NCBI RefSeq assembly: GCF_009727055.1
Contig: NC_052350.1
Location: 618,861-682,860, forward strand
Reading direction: 5' to 3'
Length of the DNA stretch: 64,000 bases
Source: Benincasa hispida
Lineage: Eukaryota > Streptophyta > Magnoliopsida > Cucurbitales > Cucurbitaceae
Shown piece after piece: positions 22,801 to 34,887 of this stretch. A program made the translations under genes and the position numbers. Every line of letters begins with the position of its first letter. The stretch's first letter is position 1. The notes beneath the pieces were generated by a model, which was not told the DNA's origin, did not search any database, and saw only the letters and a list, made by a program, of their open reading frames with translations.

Positions 22801-25800
22801 GTACTTATCTGTTATTTATTAATTATGATCCTGTGCTCAATTTTATATTCTGTACTCAAATTTTTCGATTAAAAGTTTTAAAGAGTATTGCGAATTTTAG
22901 TTGCATATGGTAATTACTTGGTGAGCTGGTCAAAGGGGTGGTTATATATTCTATGTAGTTACATCTTTTCTTTCTTATAATATAACGGGAATCCTCACAA
23001 AAACCTTCTTACTTTCATTCAGGATCTTATTATTCGTGGGGATAAAAGTATACCCTTGTATAGGTGAGGTTACATTTTCTTCTTCATGGAGTTCAGAACC
23101 TGGTCTTTTTACTTTCTCCTAACACTGAAACACGCATGTAACTGGTTCAACATTGCAGTCGAGTTGTAGATGCTCAGGCACCTCTGGCAATTGTAATTCC
23201 GACCAATAGCACTGGTTTTAGCATGAAACTACGAGATGGTGATATTTCTTGGCTTGCCTTTTTGGACAGAGTCAAAGATTTGAAGTATGCATTATTCTGT
23301 TTATTTAAGTTCAATTGATGATAGGTTTCTTATTTGTACTCGTCATGTCCAGGTTCTTTGCCCATTTTGAACTTATCATTCCAATTTGACTGGGTGAATT
23401 TCTTAAATTTAGGGTGCCCATATTCTCCCCTTTATCATGATGTGTACACCGCTTGGTGCAAGCATTAAGTTCTAGGAGGTCTCTTTTTAAAATCTTAACG
23501 TGTTTAAGTTACTGGAAAGCATCGAAATTAGATATTTAAAAAAGTTCTGGAAATGCACATAACCAACAAAACAGTTTTTGGTTGAGCTGTTGTATTTTTG
23601 TATTTATAGAGTAAGAACATGCTGAAGTTATATTAAGCCACTGTAATTAAGCCAGCTTAGAAACTTCTTTTTCCTAAATCATCAAACATTTCTTTACATC
23701 CAGATTCTTTTTAGGACAGAAACCATACATTCTCTATGTTTTATTAAATCTAAATTGTACATTAGAGTAGACATGATTTCTGGGCCCGGCTGAACAAACC
23801 CAGAAAATGAGGATGTGATGCAAGCTTTGAAGAATTGAAGGGAAAATAACATCTTTTCTCCATCCCTCTTTGCAATTTTTCATCAGTTTTCATTAAATTA
23901 CCTGCATTAGAACCTTCCTTTCTCTATGAAATACCTGTTCTTTAAAGATTCTATAGGAGTTAAGACCCATGTATCTATGGAACGATCCAAATTGTACTTG
24001 GTTTATGTTTTCTGATGTTGGGTATTGTTAAAATCTTTACGCTGTATTATTTAAGCTTTTTTAATATGATTATTACAGAGGAGTGGAATTTGCTGCAGTG
24101 GAGCAATCAGCAGAATCATTTACAAATATTCTTTTTTCATCGGGAACAACAGGTTGATTCAGTATCCGGAGTTTAGGCTCCTAATTCTCGTTCTTTAATT
24201 TCTTTGCTATATCCAAAATTGCTACGATGTTCTTGTTAAATCTTAGCCGTCAGGCTGGAATAGTGGCTGCCTATCCTAGACATTAAATGTCCTACATCCT
24301 TTTTTATGTGAAATGTAGGCTAAGGGGAGCATTCCTTGAGATTAATTGAGTTATACACAAACAAATTTAGACACTCACTAATTATTAACGAGAGAAACAT
24401 AACATAGTCCATTTATGACTATCCATAAGCGTCTTTGTTCATCTACACGGTTAAGAAATTCATCTCAATTACAAGTGTCCATTGGATGATCTCTTACGTT
24501 ATAATGATTCTAATTCTATAATGATATTTCACAGTAGCTCAAACTCTTTGTTCTAACAGTGAGGAGTTTTAGTCAGTTATGTTCGATACACATTCTTAAT
24601 GTGAAAATCAAAATTTTAGTATTTTCTGCCCTTTTTTCCTCATCATGAGACATGAACAATCTAACTTGTTCATTCAAGTCACCTTGACAAACGTCAGATA
24701 TCTTTTAGTGTTTTGTAGACTGTCAGACTTCAATAATGAATTTTGACTTTCAAAGTAGGGTGAACTTTGAAAATAATGGAGCCGATATCCAGCAAACCTT
24801 TTCTGAATGACCTTACTACTTGAACAGGATTACTTAGCTCTTGAGAGCTTAAATTTCACAAATTTATGTTCCTAGCATGACTTTCCAACCTTATGAAAGT
24901 TTTGGAATCAGCACACCGACCAACAGAATCTTCCCTTCACCCAGCGTGTAACTGATAAGGGATAGATTTGGTGGTTGCTGTACTCTGATAAACTTAGCGA
25001 GAAGAAAGGAAATGCCATTTTTTAGACAAAATCGATGATATAATAAAATGAGATTCTAAATTATCATCTTATAACGCTAGGATACACCATTAAGAACCAT
25101 AGTTGTTCTCATGCTTCTAGGCTTAATTGTGTTTATTTGTTGGTCAGGAGAGCCAAAAGCAATTCCATGGACCCTTGTAACACCTTTGAAAGCTGCAGCC
25201 GATGCATGGTGCCACATGGACATTCATAAAGGTGATGTTGTTGCTTGGCCCACTAATCTTGGATGGATGATGGGGCCATGGTTAGTTTATGCTTCATTAT
25301 TAAACAAGGCTTCCATGGCATTATACAATGGATCCCCACTTAGTTCTGGATTTGTTAAATTTGTACAGGTAAATCTCTTACCATACTCCGAACTTAATAC
25401 ACAAGTTTTTTTTGTGAAGCAACTACTTTAAACTTTTAATAGCAGTCTTGAATTAATAAATGTTGAAAGTAGGGTTTTTCCCTAGGGGTATTATTGTAAT
25501 TGTCTTCTACCCTAGGGTTCTCTACTGTCTATTTATTCACCCTGTTCTCTTGTATTCAGTGTATCAATTAAAAATAATAAGAAAAAGGTCTGTATCGTGG
25601 TTTTTTTCCCTGTTCTATAGTTTCCACGTAAACTGTGTGTTGGTCTTTCTTTTCTTATATTTCATCATGGTATCAGAGCATGGCAACGAAACCCTAGCCA
25701 TTATTGACGAGAACCAACCACAGACATCTTCTACAGACGAAGCTCCAATCATGGACATGAAAGCTGTTATCCAAGAAGCTGTAAAAGAATACCTCCAATC

Positions 25801-28800
25801 TGCCCTACCACAACTTCTTCCAGCCACCATAGCCACCGTCGAGCCGCTACAGGAAGCGTCGTCGACGTCGACCGAGGGTTTCGTCGAAGGACAGAATTGT
25901 GCGATAAGGCCGCAAAAACCCTCGTTCGCACCGACCATGCCACACGAGTCGCCGGCCATTCCTTTCTCTGCCCAATTGTGACCACTTCGGGAGCCAAACC
26001 GAGGAGAGGAGCTGATTGGACCGCACGAGTCGCCGGCCGTTCCTTTCTCTGCCCAGCCGCGACCACTTCGGGAGTCGAACCGAGGAGAGGAGCCGATTGC
26101 TTCTGCCTCTGTCCAACCGCAGTTTTCCCAGGCGCAGATCCGAACTGCCGACCCGACGCCGCCGCTATCTTTCCAAGCGCCGCAACCTCCGATCGGGTTC
26201 TTTTCGGCCGACGCCCTGATTCCAGCATACCCAGCTGGTTCCTCTCACATCCAGCCATCGGTCGAAGGCCTTTTTCCAACTGCACCAAATCATGGTGGTT
26301 CGGCCCAGTACCCTGACGATGTTCGATGCAGATTGGCCTATCTTCAAATGCAGATTTCAGATTTGGAAACGGTCCTTGGTCCAAACCCTCAATCATTCAC
26401 CATAGAGAATCCGGTAAATTCGTTCTCTATTTTGCCCAATACAACTTATTTAACTGGCTCAATGGGAAATTCGGGTAGGAGAAAAACTGAATAGGGAGAA
26501 TTATTTTTCTTGGTCCCAGTCGATCAGAATGGCCCTCGAAGGAAGGCACAAATTCGGGTATCTGACAGGAGAAATTTCGAAACCTATCCCAGGCGATCCT
26601 CAAGAAAGAATCTGGAAAGGGGAGGATTCTCTATTACGTTCTGTCCTCATCAATAGTATGGAGGCACAGATTGGCCGACCCTCACTGTATGCAGCCAGAG
26701 ATCTGTACTCAAAGTGACAGAACGCATCTCGGTTGTACACGTTATACAAATAGGTCCATGAGTGCAAGCAAGGGACCATGGATGCTACTTCCTATTTTAA
26801 TAAATTATCAGTGTATTGGCAAGAGATGGACCTTTGCCGAGAAATTGTCTGGAATTGCGCACAATATAGGGCCCAGTACTTGAAACTTGAAAAGGCAGAT
26901 CGGGTGTATGTGTTTTTGGCTGGATTGAACCCAAAATTTGACAGTGTTCAGAGTCGCATATTGGGTCAACGACCTACTCCTCTCAGAGAAGTTTGTTCAG
27001 AGGTTCGACTGGAAGAGGATTGGTCAACATGCTATGAACAATCCTGTGGTTGTTTCTATTGATGCATCAACCTTTGTTACGAAGGCTTCTAGTGCCGACG
27101 GTGATAAAAAGCCCACACTTGTCTGTGAGCATTGCAAGAAGCCATGGCATACGAAGGACCAATGTTGGAAGCTACACGGCAGCCCCCCAACAGTAGGCGA
27201 CGACAGTCACATGACAAATCCCCTGTGCGTGCACTTGTAAGTGACTCGGTTAATGAGAATACACTGCATCAGCCCTCAGCCGATAATAAGACCAATTTGA
27301 GTGTTGTCAGGGTGAGTGCCATTGCACAATCAGGTACATTTCCATCTTTTGGCCTTATTAACATTAATGGCAAGAAACCCTGGATTGTAGATTCAGGGGC
27401 CACAGATCATCTCACCTGCCCTTCAGAATTATTTGTTTCATATTGTCTGAGTGCGGGAAATGAACGTATTAGAATTGCAGACTGGTCTTTTGCCCCGTTT
27501 GCAGGGAAAGGAAATACCTCTCCTTTTGATGGTTTAGTACTACGTGATACACTTAATGTGCCTGAAATTTCATATAATCTTTTATCGGTCAGTAAAATTA
27601 CAAGAGATCAGAATTGTAAGACCATTTTATCACCAGATTTTGTTGTGTTTCAGGATTAGAAGTCGAAGATGACGATTGGCACTGCCCGGCACAATAGGGG
27701 GCTCTACTTCCTTTCTGACGCTGCTTCTTCTAGGGAGGATCATAGAACTTGTTTTATGTCTTTAAATTTTTCTACTTCCGAAAATGACTTTATGTTATGG
27801 CATTATCGTTTAGGACATCCAAACTTTCAATATATGAAATATTTGTTTCCGCATTTATTCTGCAATATTAATATAGCGTCTCTAAATTGTGATGTATGTA
27901 TTCGTGCCAAACAAAGTCGTATTACTTATCATTCTCAACCTTATAAGCCGTCCAGTCCTTTCTCCCTCATTCATAGTGACGTCTGGGGACCCTCACCTAC
28001 TACTACCTCCACTGGAAAGCGTTGGTTCGTCACCTTCATAGACGATCACACACGCCTCACTTGGGTGTTCTTATTTGCCGATAAGTCTGAGGTGTCTTCC
28101 ATCTTTCAACAATTTTATACAATGGTTGAAACACAGTTCCATGCAAAGATTGGAATTTTGAGGAGTGATAATGGACGAGAGTTCTTTAACACCTCTTTCC
28201 GTGACTTTCTTGTGTCTAAAGGGATTATCCACCAGAGCTCGTGTGCTTATACTCTCCAATAAAATGGAGTAGCTGAGCGTAAAAATCGTCATCTGGTGGA
28301 AGTTACCCGGTCCTTAATGTTGTCTGCCACTCTTCCGTCCTATCTATGAGGAGACGCCATTCTTGCTGTGGCTCACCTCATTAATTGCATGTCCTCTCGT
28401 GTCCTTGACTTTCATAATCCCTTGGACCTATTCAAAGAATCCTATCCGACTACTCGCCTGATTTCTAATGTACCCCTCCGTGTCTTCGGCTGTTGCCTTT
28501 GTCCACTCCCATGGCCCAAATCGTACAAAATTCACCCCTCGTGCTCAGAAATGTGTTTTTGCTGGGTACCCTCTCCACCAACGTGGGTATAAATGCTATC
28601 ATCCGTCCTCTCGTAAGTATTTTGTCTCCAGGGACATTACTTTCATTGAAGATCAACCCTTCTTCCCCGTTAGTCATCTTCGGAGGGAGAGCTTGAGTGA
28701 AGAGCCTAACTGGTCCTCCTATGATATCCCTTTAGGGGAATCCGCCCTGATTCCTTCTCCTAGCTCTGAAAAAGCCTGTCCTGTCCTCCCTACCAACCAG

Positions 28801-31800
28801 ATTCCATAGATAACCTACTATAGGAAGAATCTTAGAAAGGAAGGGATGTCACCTGTTGAACAGTCGGCTCCGGTCCATGAATCAAACCCTACATCTGGTC
28901 CAGGTACTTGTATCCCTGAAACTAATGATGTTGATATATGTATGGAGACTGATAAGTGCAGGGAAGATAAGGATGAAGGAGGTGACAATACTGAAAATGT
29001 GACAGATGAGGAGACAGCTAAGAATGATAGCAGTAAAGGAAAAATGCCAGTTTTTTATAAGGAAGTGGAAGATACTACTGAAATCCTTGATATATAGATG
29101 ACCGGTCATGCTGAGAAACCTAGAGAGTTGGAAAATCATGATGCCTCTCTCGATCTTCCAATAGCACTGAGGAAAGGTACTCGTTCATGCGCGAAATACT
29201 CTATGCACAGCTACATGACATATAGCAATATGTCTCTCGAATTTAAAGCTTTCACTACCAGCTTGGACACTATCATAGTCCCAAGTAGTATTCATGAAGC
29301 AATGGAGAGTTCTGAATGGAAAACGGCTGTTATGGAAGAAATGAGGGCTCTTGAGAAAAATGGAACGTGGGAACAGGGGCCTTTACATGAAGGGCACAAG
29401 ACAGTTGGATGCAAATGGGTGTTCACCGTAGAATACAAATCAGATGGGACAATTGACCGATATAAGGCCAGACTGGTTGCTAAAGGTTTCACCCAGACCT
29501 ACGGAGTTGATTACTCTGAAACACTCTCCCGTGGCCAAACTCAATACTCTTCGGGTTTTGTTGTCGATTGTTGTAAACAAAGATTGGCCACTTCACCAGT
29601 TAGATTTTAAAAATGCATTCCTGAATGGAGAACTTAAAGAGGAAGTCTATATGAGCCCCCCTCTTGGATTTGAGAGTCAGTTCAAGTACAGGTTTGCAGA
29701 CTGAGAAAGTCATTATATGGACTGAAACAGTCTCCAAGGGCTTGGTTTGATAGGTTCACCACATTTGTTAAAGCACAGGGATATTAACAAGGGCACTCAG
29801 ATCATACACTGTTTACAAAAAGGTCCGTCTCCGGTAAGATTGCAGTCCTCATAGTGTATGTTGATGATATTGTTCTGTCTGGTGATGATGAGGGTGAAAT
29901 TACAAGGCTCAAAACAAGAATGACCAGAGAATTTGAGATTAAAGACCTTGGCAAGTTGAGATACTTTCTTGGAATGGAAGTAGCTCGATCAAGAGAAGGT
30001 ATTTCAGTATCGCAACAGAAATATACACTGGACTTACTCAAAGAAACAAGCATGACTGGATGTAAATCCACTGACACACCCGTGGAGTATAATGCAAAAC
30101 TTGGTATTATAGACAACAAAGTTCCTGTTAACAAGGAAAGGTATCAGAGGTTGGTTGGAAAACTGATCTACCTGTCCCATACAAGACCAGATATTTCATA
30201 CGCAGTAAGCGTGGTAAGCTAGTTTATGCAAGCTCCCTATGATGAGCATATGACTGCAGTTGAGCGTATTCTTCGGTACTTGAAGGGGACTCATGGTAAG
30301 GGTCTGATGTTCAGAAAGTCTGAAAAAAGGACTATTGAAGCTTATACCGATTCTGATTGGGTAGGCTTTGTTGTTGATAGAAAGTCAACCTCTGGTTATT
30401 GCACCTTTGTCTGGGGTAACCTTGTCACCTGGCGAAGTAAGAAACAGGGAATGGTGGCCAGGAGTAGCGCTGAAGCTGAGTACAGGGCAATGAGCTTAGG
30501 GATATGTGAAGAAATCTGGTTGAAGAAGGTGTTTTCTGATCTTTACCAAGATAGTGAGCTTCCAATGAAATTGTTTTGTGATAATAAAGCAACAATAAGC
30601 ATCGCAAACAATCCAGTCCAGCATGACAGAACCAAAAATGTAGAACTTGACAGACACTTCATTAAAGAAAGACTGGATAATAGGAACATTTGCATCCCCT
30701 ATATTCCCTCAAGTCAACGAGTGACAGATGTTCTCACCAAGGGGTTACTTAAACCAAATTTTGACTACTGTATCAGCAAGTTGGGTCTTATTGATATTTA
30801 TGCCCCAACTTGAGGGGGAGTGTTGAAAGTAGGGTTTTTTTCCCTAGGGGTATTATTGTAATTTTCTTCTACCCTAGGGCTCTCTACTGTCTATTTATTC
30901 ACCTTGTTCTCTTGTATTCAGTGTATCAATTAAAAATAATAAGAAAAAGGTCTGTATCGTGGTTTTTCTCCCTGTTCTAGGGTTTCCACGTAAACTGTAT
31001 GTTGGTCTCTCTTTTCTTATATTTCATCAATAAATATATCAGGTGGTAATGTTTTTCTTATTGAAAGCATCAGTTGGTAATGAGATGAAGAATGGTTGTT
31101 ATTCACGAGTTCCTTAAATTTGGATAAATGTAGATGTAACTAATTTTTCTCCATGTTTCAGAGCCATATTTCTCTCTAATTGCGTCATTTGGGCCATCCA
31201 TATACTTTAATCTAGTCCATTGGAGTTTAGTTTCTTTGTGATATCGTTTCTATAATCCAGTCTAACGATCTCTGTCCTCTGTAGGATGCTAAAACAACAA
31301 TGCTTGGGGTGATTCCAAGTATTGTCCGTTCATGGAAAAGTACAAACTGCACATCAGGTTATGATTGGTCTTCCATCCGGTGAGCTTACGAATTAAACTT
31401 TCAATTTGTTTATCTTGTTATTTAGAATCCTTGTTTATGAGCCTCAAGATTAAAATTGTTATTATTTTAGGTCAGTTTTAATAGTTCGATTTTTTCATTT
31501 TTTTTCTGTTGCAACTTCTAGTTGTTTTGCCTCCACTGGAGAAGCATCTAGCGTAGATGAATACCTGTGGCTAATGGGAAGAGCTTGCTATAAGCCTATC
31601 ATCGAATATTGTGGTGGGACAGAGATTGGTGGTGGATTTGTTACAGGGTCACTATTGCAGGCTCAGGCCTTGGCGGCTTTTAGCACACCAGCTATGGGGT
31701 GCAGTCTCTTTATTCTTGGCGATGATGGTTCTCCTATTGTAAGAATTGATCGTCACTTCATCTGCAGCCTAGGCTGATTAGTGTCAATGGCATTAGTGGG

Positions 31801-32310
31801 GAGAAACTGCATATGTTCAAGAAAAAAAAAAGGAAAAAAACCAAAAAGGTTTTTTACTCCTAAACTTGGTCAAGCATCAACTTTTACCCTAAAATTTTGA
31901 TGTCATTGAATTGGACCTTAGACTTGGTTAAATTTATTGATAATATCAAGTTATGCACAAATTTAAGTTCAATTAATATACAAATTAACCTTTGAATAGC
32001 TTTGTCAAAACTCACAAAATTTAATAAAAGTTTTAGCTTTACTATTGTTCTTCTTTAAAATTTTATCAATATTATATTTTATATACGTTACATAACTCAT
32101 TTAAGGTACGTGAAAATACTTTTCACAAATTCTCAAACGAAAACTTATTAAAGGATAAAAGTTGCAATACATCTTTAAGTTTAAGGTCAAGATTGCAACA
32201 CTTGTCCAAATATGACTTAATTAAAAGTTCAGGGAAAAAATTGATACAACCTGACAAGTTAGGGGCAAAATTTTATCTTTTCTAAAAAAGAAAGAGCTTG
32301 GTTTTTCTTA

Positions 32311-32360
<50 letters not shown>

Positions 32361-33933
32361 TTTAATTTACCAAACTGAGTCTAGTTGGGAAGGTGGTGTC
32401 CCTGCGTAAGAATGATTGCATTTTTCATGTCTCCTTTGTTTATCATGCATTCTTCAACATCTACTTGCTTTAGCTTTAGCTTCATTGAAACACATCCGCT
32501 TCATCTTAAAACAATTATGGTGCTGAAATATGGTACCCCTTAGTTATGAAGAGTTTCTTTGCTGGTTCTCTCAATTGCCATGCATCAAATTGAAGTGTCT
32601 GTAATCTGTATGTTAAAAATTGTTACTTGAGTTCTTAAATGCAACATTTGTCTTTGTCTTCTTCCCTCTTTAGCCACAAAATATGCCAGGAATTGGTGAA
32701 TTGGCGCTCGGACCTTTCATGTTTGGAGCTTCTAGCAGTCTCTTGAATGCCGACCATTATGATATCTATTTTAAGGGAATGCCCCTTTGGAATGGAATGG
32801 TAGGCTACTTTTCAGATTTTCTGCTTAAGAATGCTTCTTGAACTTGAAAGTTACCATTACCACGTTACTTTCTTAATAGGTATTGAGAAGGCATGGAGAT
32901 TTGTTTGAGCGTTCTTCTCGAGGATATTATCGTGCACATGGTCGTGCAGATGATACAATGAATCTTGGAGGCATAAAGGTATTTTCCTTTCAGCTTCTCC
33001 GGGTAAAATAATCTTTTTGCTGGGGCTCAATGCTAACAGCTATGGTCATGACATGGGAAGGAGGAACTTTGAGATTGTGTTAAGAAAATAGCCTCTTAAA
33101 TGATGGAACCATAGAGATAATGTTTCTGTCTGTTTAGTTCTCGTCTGTTTCCAGAACTAAATATTTCATGTAAATTTAAAATTATATGTCAAAGAGAGAA
33201 TGTCGGGTGTAGGTTCTGATTGATTTTCCAAATAAAAGGTAGAGTCTTCAAAAAATTTGTGAAGTACCAAGGAAATTGAAGTCTGCGTCAGAGGTCAATT
33301 TCATCTTTGAATGTGAGGTTTAAATATCCAAAATACATGCTTTATCCTTCTCATGCAGGTGAGTTCGGTCGAGATTGAACGCATCTGCAATACAGTCGAC
33401 AATAACATTCTTGAAACAGCTGCTATCGGGGTACCACCGCAGGGTGGTGGGCCCGAACAATTGGTGATTGCAGTGGTAATCAAGAATCCAGGTGAAACTG
33501 GCCGAGATTTGGATAAATTAAAGCAGTCTTTCAATTCAGCTCTCCAGAAGAACCTCAATCCATTATTCAGGGTAAATTTTTACTAAGCTCATTTATGGTT
33601 CTATTAAAAGAAAATCACTTCTCTCATTCAAAATCACTCGAAAACTACTTTTATTTTTTAAAACGTGTAAAATTAAACATTGAAATTGATTTTGAGTGGT
33701 GAAAGGTATGTTTTAAAGTGATTTTAAACCTGACAAAAGTGGTTTTTTTAATCATTTTAAGATCACTGCCAATCACACACTACATAGTGTTGACGAGTTT
33801 ACTTCATTCTGTGTGATTTGCATAGGTTCATCGGGTGGTTCCTTACCCTTCCCTTCCAAGGACTGCAACAAATAAGGTTATGAGAAGGATATTGAGGCAG
33901 CAGCTTACACTTGAACACAAAACAAAGCTCTGA
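19825..33933 (+). CDS. AAE17: Acyl-activating enzyme, AAE17/AAE18 type (14 exons, 725 aa)
   Basis: ANL-superfamily enzyme that forms acyl-AMP and acyl-CoA from a carboxylic acid; Arabidopsis relatives are assigned to peroxisomes. Exons joined on GT-AG sites: 19825-20078, 20858-20987, 21095-21363, 21890-22094, 23023-23063, 23159-23284, 24079-24152, 25148-25368, 31285-31379, 31522-31738, 32674-32799, 32880-32978, 33359-33571, 33826-33933. They sum to 2178 nt with phase kept at every junction, giving 725 residues. Motifs: SSGTTGEPK near residue 362 (AMP-binding loop, split over exons 7/8), GGTEIGG near 506, [13 protein letters not shown] near 610, and ATNKVMRR near 705 with the C-terminal catalytic-type Lys. 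The C-terminus is TKL, a weak PTS1-like tripeptide. Intron 8 holds a 5.6-kb copia element. Exon 3 must end at 21363, since the nearer GT at 21359 breaks the frame. AAE17 versus AAE18 is not settled by sequence alone. Confidence 0.92.
20282..20545 (+). mobile_element. TRIM-like LTR remnant in intron 1 of the AAE gene
   Basis: Two related blocks start tgttgagtatctcacattg (20282) and tgttgaggatctcacata (20434). Between them 'agtattagagctcatg' resembles a methionine-tRNA primer site of the TGGTATCAGAGC type, and 'cttgaggaggcg' just before the second block resembles a polypurine tract. The size and lack of coding sequence suggest a terminal-repeat retrotransposon in miniature with a shortened first LTR. 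Confidence 0.55.
22752..22853 (+). repeat. Two perfect 51-bp tandem repeats in intron 4
   Basis: Units 22752-22802 and 22803-22853 are identical by eye. Each starts acttatctgttatttatt. They lie inside intron 4 of the acyl-activating enzyme gene and touch no splice site. Confidence 0.85.
25461..25667 (+). repeat. 5' LTR of copia-3
   Basis: The 207-bp LTR is followed at once by the primer-binding site. The last bases of the LTR and the primer site together form the ATG that opens the gag frame (25666). Confidence 0.95.
25666..27236 (+). pseudogene. copia-3 gag
   Basis: The frame opens with [11 protein letters not shown], its ATG overlapping the primer-binding site. A G+C-rich, proline-rich N-terminal region (about 25830-26330) includes an 81-bp tandem duplication. 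The UBN2-type gag core follows in other frames: '[16 protein letters not shown]', '[13 protein letters not shown]', '[17 protein letters not shown]' and '[20 protein letters not shown]'. The zinc knuckle near 27124-27180 reads [14 protein letters not shown] (C-x2-C-x4-H-x4-C). At least three frame changes separate these pieces. Confidence 0.85.
25943..26104 (+). repeat. 81-bp in-frame tandem duplication in copia-3 gag
   Basis: Units start at 25943 and 26024, each opening cacgagtcgccggcc and continuing with cctttctctgccca and accacttcggga. The period of 81 bases is divisible by three, so the duplication adds 27 residues without a frameshift. The two units differ by several substitutions. This is the most G+C-rich patch in the window. 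Confidence 0.85.
27237..28809 (+). pseudogene. copia-3 protease and integrase
   Basis: The protease box is intact: [13 protein letters not shown] near 27380. Pre-integrase '[18 protein letters not shown]' follows near 27800, then the integrase core: '[12 protein letters not shown]' (first Asp), '[12 protein letters not shown]' (second Asp), then a stop codon in place of Gln just before '[11 protein letters not shown]', which holds the catalytic Glu. A further stop replaces a Trp near 28348, and the C-terminal part shifts frame ('[20 protein letters not shown]'). The stop at 27657 also breaks protease from integrase. Confidence 0.88.
28846..30222 (+). pseudogene. copia-3 reverse transcriptase
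   Basis: Pieces in order: an acidic linker (28846-29097), '[20 protein letters not shown]' and '[15 protein letters not shown]' (29400-29530), a frameshift, '[19 protein letters not shown]', a stop, and then the catalytic box [12 protein letters not shown] near 29860 with '[17 protein letters not shown]'. The segment ends with '[13 protein letters not shown]' and a stop at 30220. Confidence 0.9.
30226..30813 (+). pseudogene. copia-3 RNase H
   Basis: A 195-residue open frame contains '[20 protein letters not shown]' (first catalytic Asp), '[15 protein letters not shown]' (the Glu region) and '[20 protein letters not shown]' (further Asp), ending with '[20 protein letters not shown]' and a stop just before the polypurine tract. 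It is the best preserved part of the element. It is separated from RT by a single stop codon. Confidence 0.9.
30821..31029 (+). repeat. 3' LTR of copia-3
   Basis: This 209-bp partner of the 5' LTR is preceded by the polypurine tract and followed by the second ataaa target copy. Confidence 0.95.
31800..32315. other. Intron 10 sequence, possible small repeat
   Basis: Intron 10 of the AAE gene is about 0.9 kb. It holds A+T-rich sequence with phrases such as 'actcctaaacttggtcaagc' near the left and 'gacaagttaggggcaaaatt' near the right, which suggest a degenerate insertion. No family is recognised. Confidence 0.3.
32316..32355 (+). repeat. Poly-T run of 40 bases in intron 10
   Basis: Forty consecutive T residues occur. 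The length is likely to be uncertain in any assembly. Confidence 0.9.
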
Positions 33934-34887
33934 ATTGTAAACCTCTAAAACCTCCCAAAACTCAACGAGAAACACTCTTGAATTGGCCGTTTATGAGGAT
34001 AAGAAAATGTTATTTCGAGCCTCTTCTCGGACAAACTGAAGGCTATATGGAAAAGCTTGTACTACGAAAAGACTTGTAAGACAGAGCAGAACACCTTTGA
34101 GTATTTGAAGATGTTATTTTCTTCGTTGTTAATATAATAATTGGTGTCTATATTAGATCCAAATTCTTGGTGTCATGTTGAGCTTTTAGATCCATTATAA
34201 AGTAGATAAGTTTGAAAATATTTCAAGGGAAAAAAATCCTAAACATATACAAAGCTCAATTTTTTTTTAAGAAATTGAGATGATTAACTTTTGAAGATTT
34301 TAGAATTAGGTATGACATCTATTGAAATGCAATGGTAATTGTAATAATAATAATATGTATATTATTTCGAAATTTTATGAATGATCCCTCTATTCAATAT
34401 CTGTTTTCGAAATTTATTTAAAAAAATCGAATGAGGTAAAAGCAAATTCAAAATAATTAAAAACAAGAACCATAATTACGAATTAGTAACCATTTATGGT
34501 AGCAAGGCAACCATTTGATTCAATTTAATGTGATTAATTTCAAAACAAAATTATCAAAATCAAAAATAAATTTTTATAATTTATTTTACAGTCACATGGC
34601 AATCCAACATTATATATAATTATATATTATATTAAACTACAAACAAATTTCAACATGAGGATGGACCAGAAAAAGTACTACATAACTATTATTATTTTAT
34701 TTTTTATTAAAAAACTAGGTTAAAATACAATTTTGGTTTCTATAGTTAGGAAAAAGCTAATATTTAGTCTTCATAATAAGAGTGGTTCACGTCTCCAAAG
34801 GTGGCAGTATCACCATCTACAAATTAACGAAATTGAAAGTGTAAATACTCGACGTTGTGAATCAAGTATTTTAGAAGTTAAAACTTA

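Larger units (their letters stand above)
25461..31029 (+). mobile_element. Ty1/copia retrotransposon in intron 8 of the AAE gene (copia-3)
   Basis: LTRs lie at 25461-25667 and 30821-31029, both TGTTGAAAG...TTTCATCA. A perfect 5-bp target duplication (ataaa at 25456-25460 and 31030-31034) brackets the element. The primer-binding site tggtatcagagcatgg follows the 5' LTR at 25668, and the polypurine tract ttgagggggag precedes the 3' LTR. The LTRs differ by about eight substitutions plus a T-run length change by my count, so it is the youngest complete element here. All coding domains are present in copia order but carry stops and frameshifts, so it cannot move by itself. It lies in sense orientation within the intron. 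Confidence 0.96.

Noticed and set aside
25767..26396. 209-residue minus-strand ORF in a G+C-rich region
   Set aside because: It is antisense to the copia-3 gag N-terminus; low-stop composition and the 81-bp repeat explain it.
29854..30134. Minus-strand ORFs opposite RT of copia-3
   Set aside because: They are shadows of the plus-strand RT frame, which has the catalytic YVDD box.
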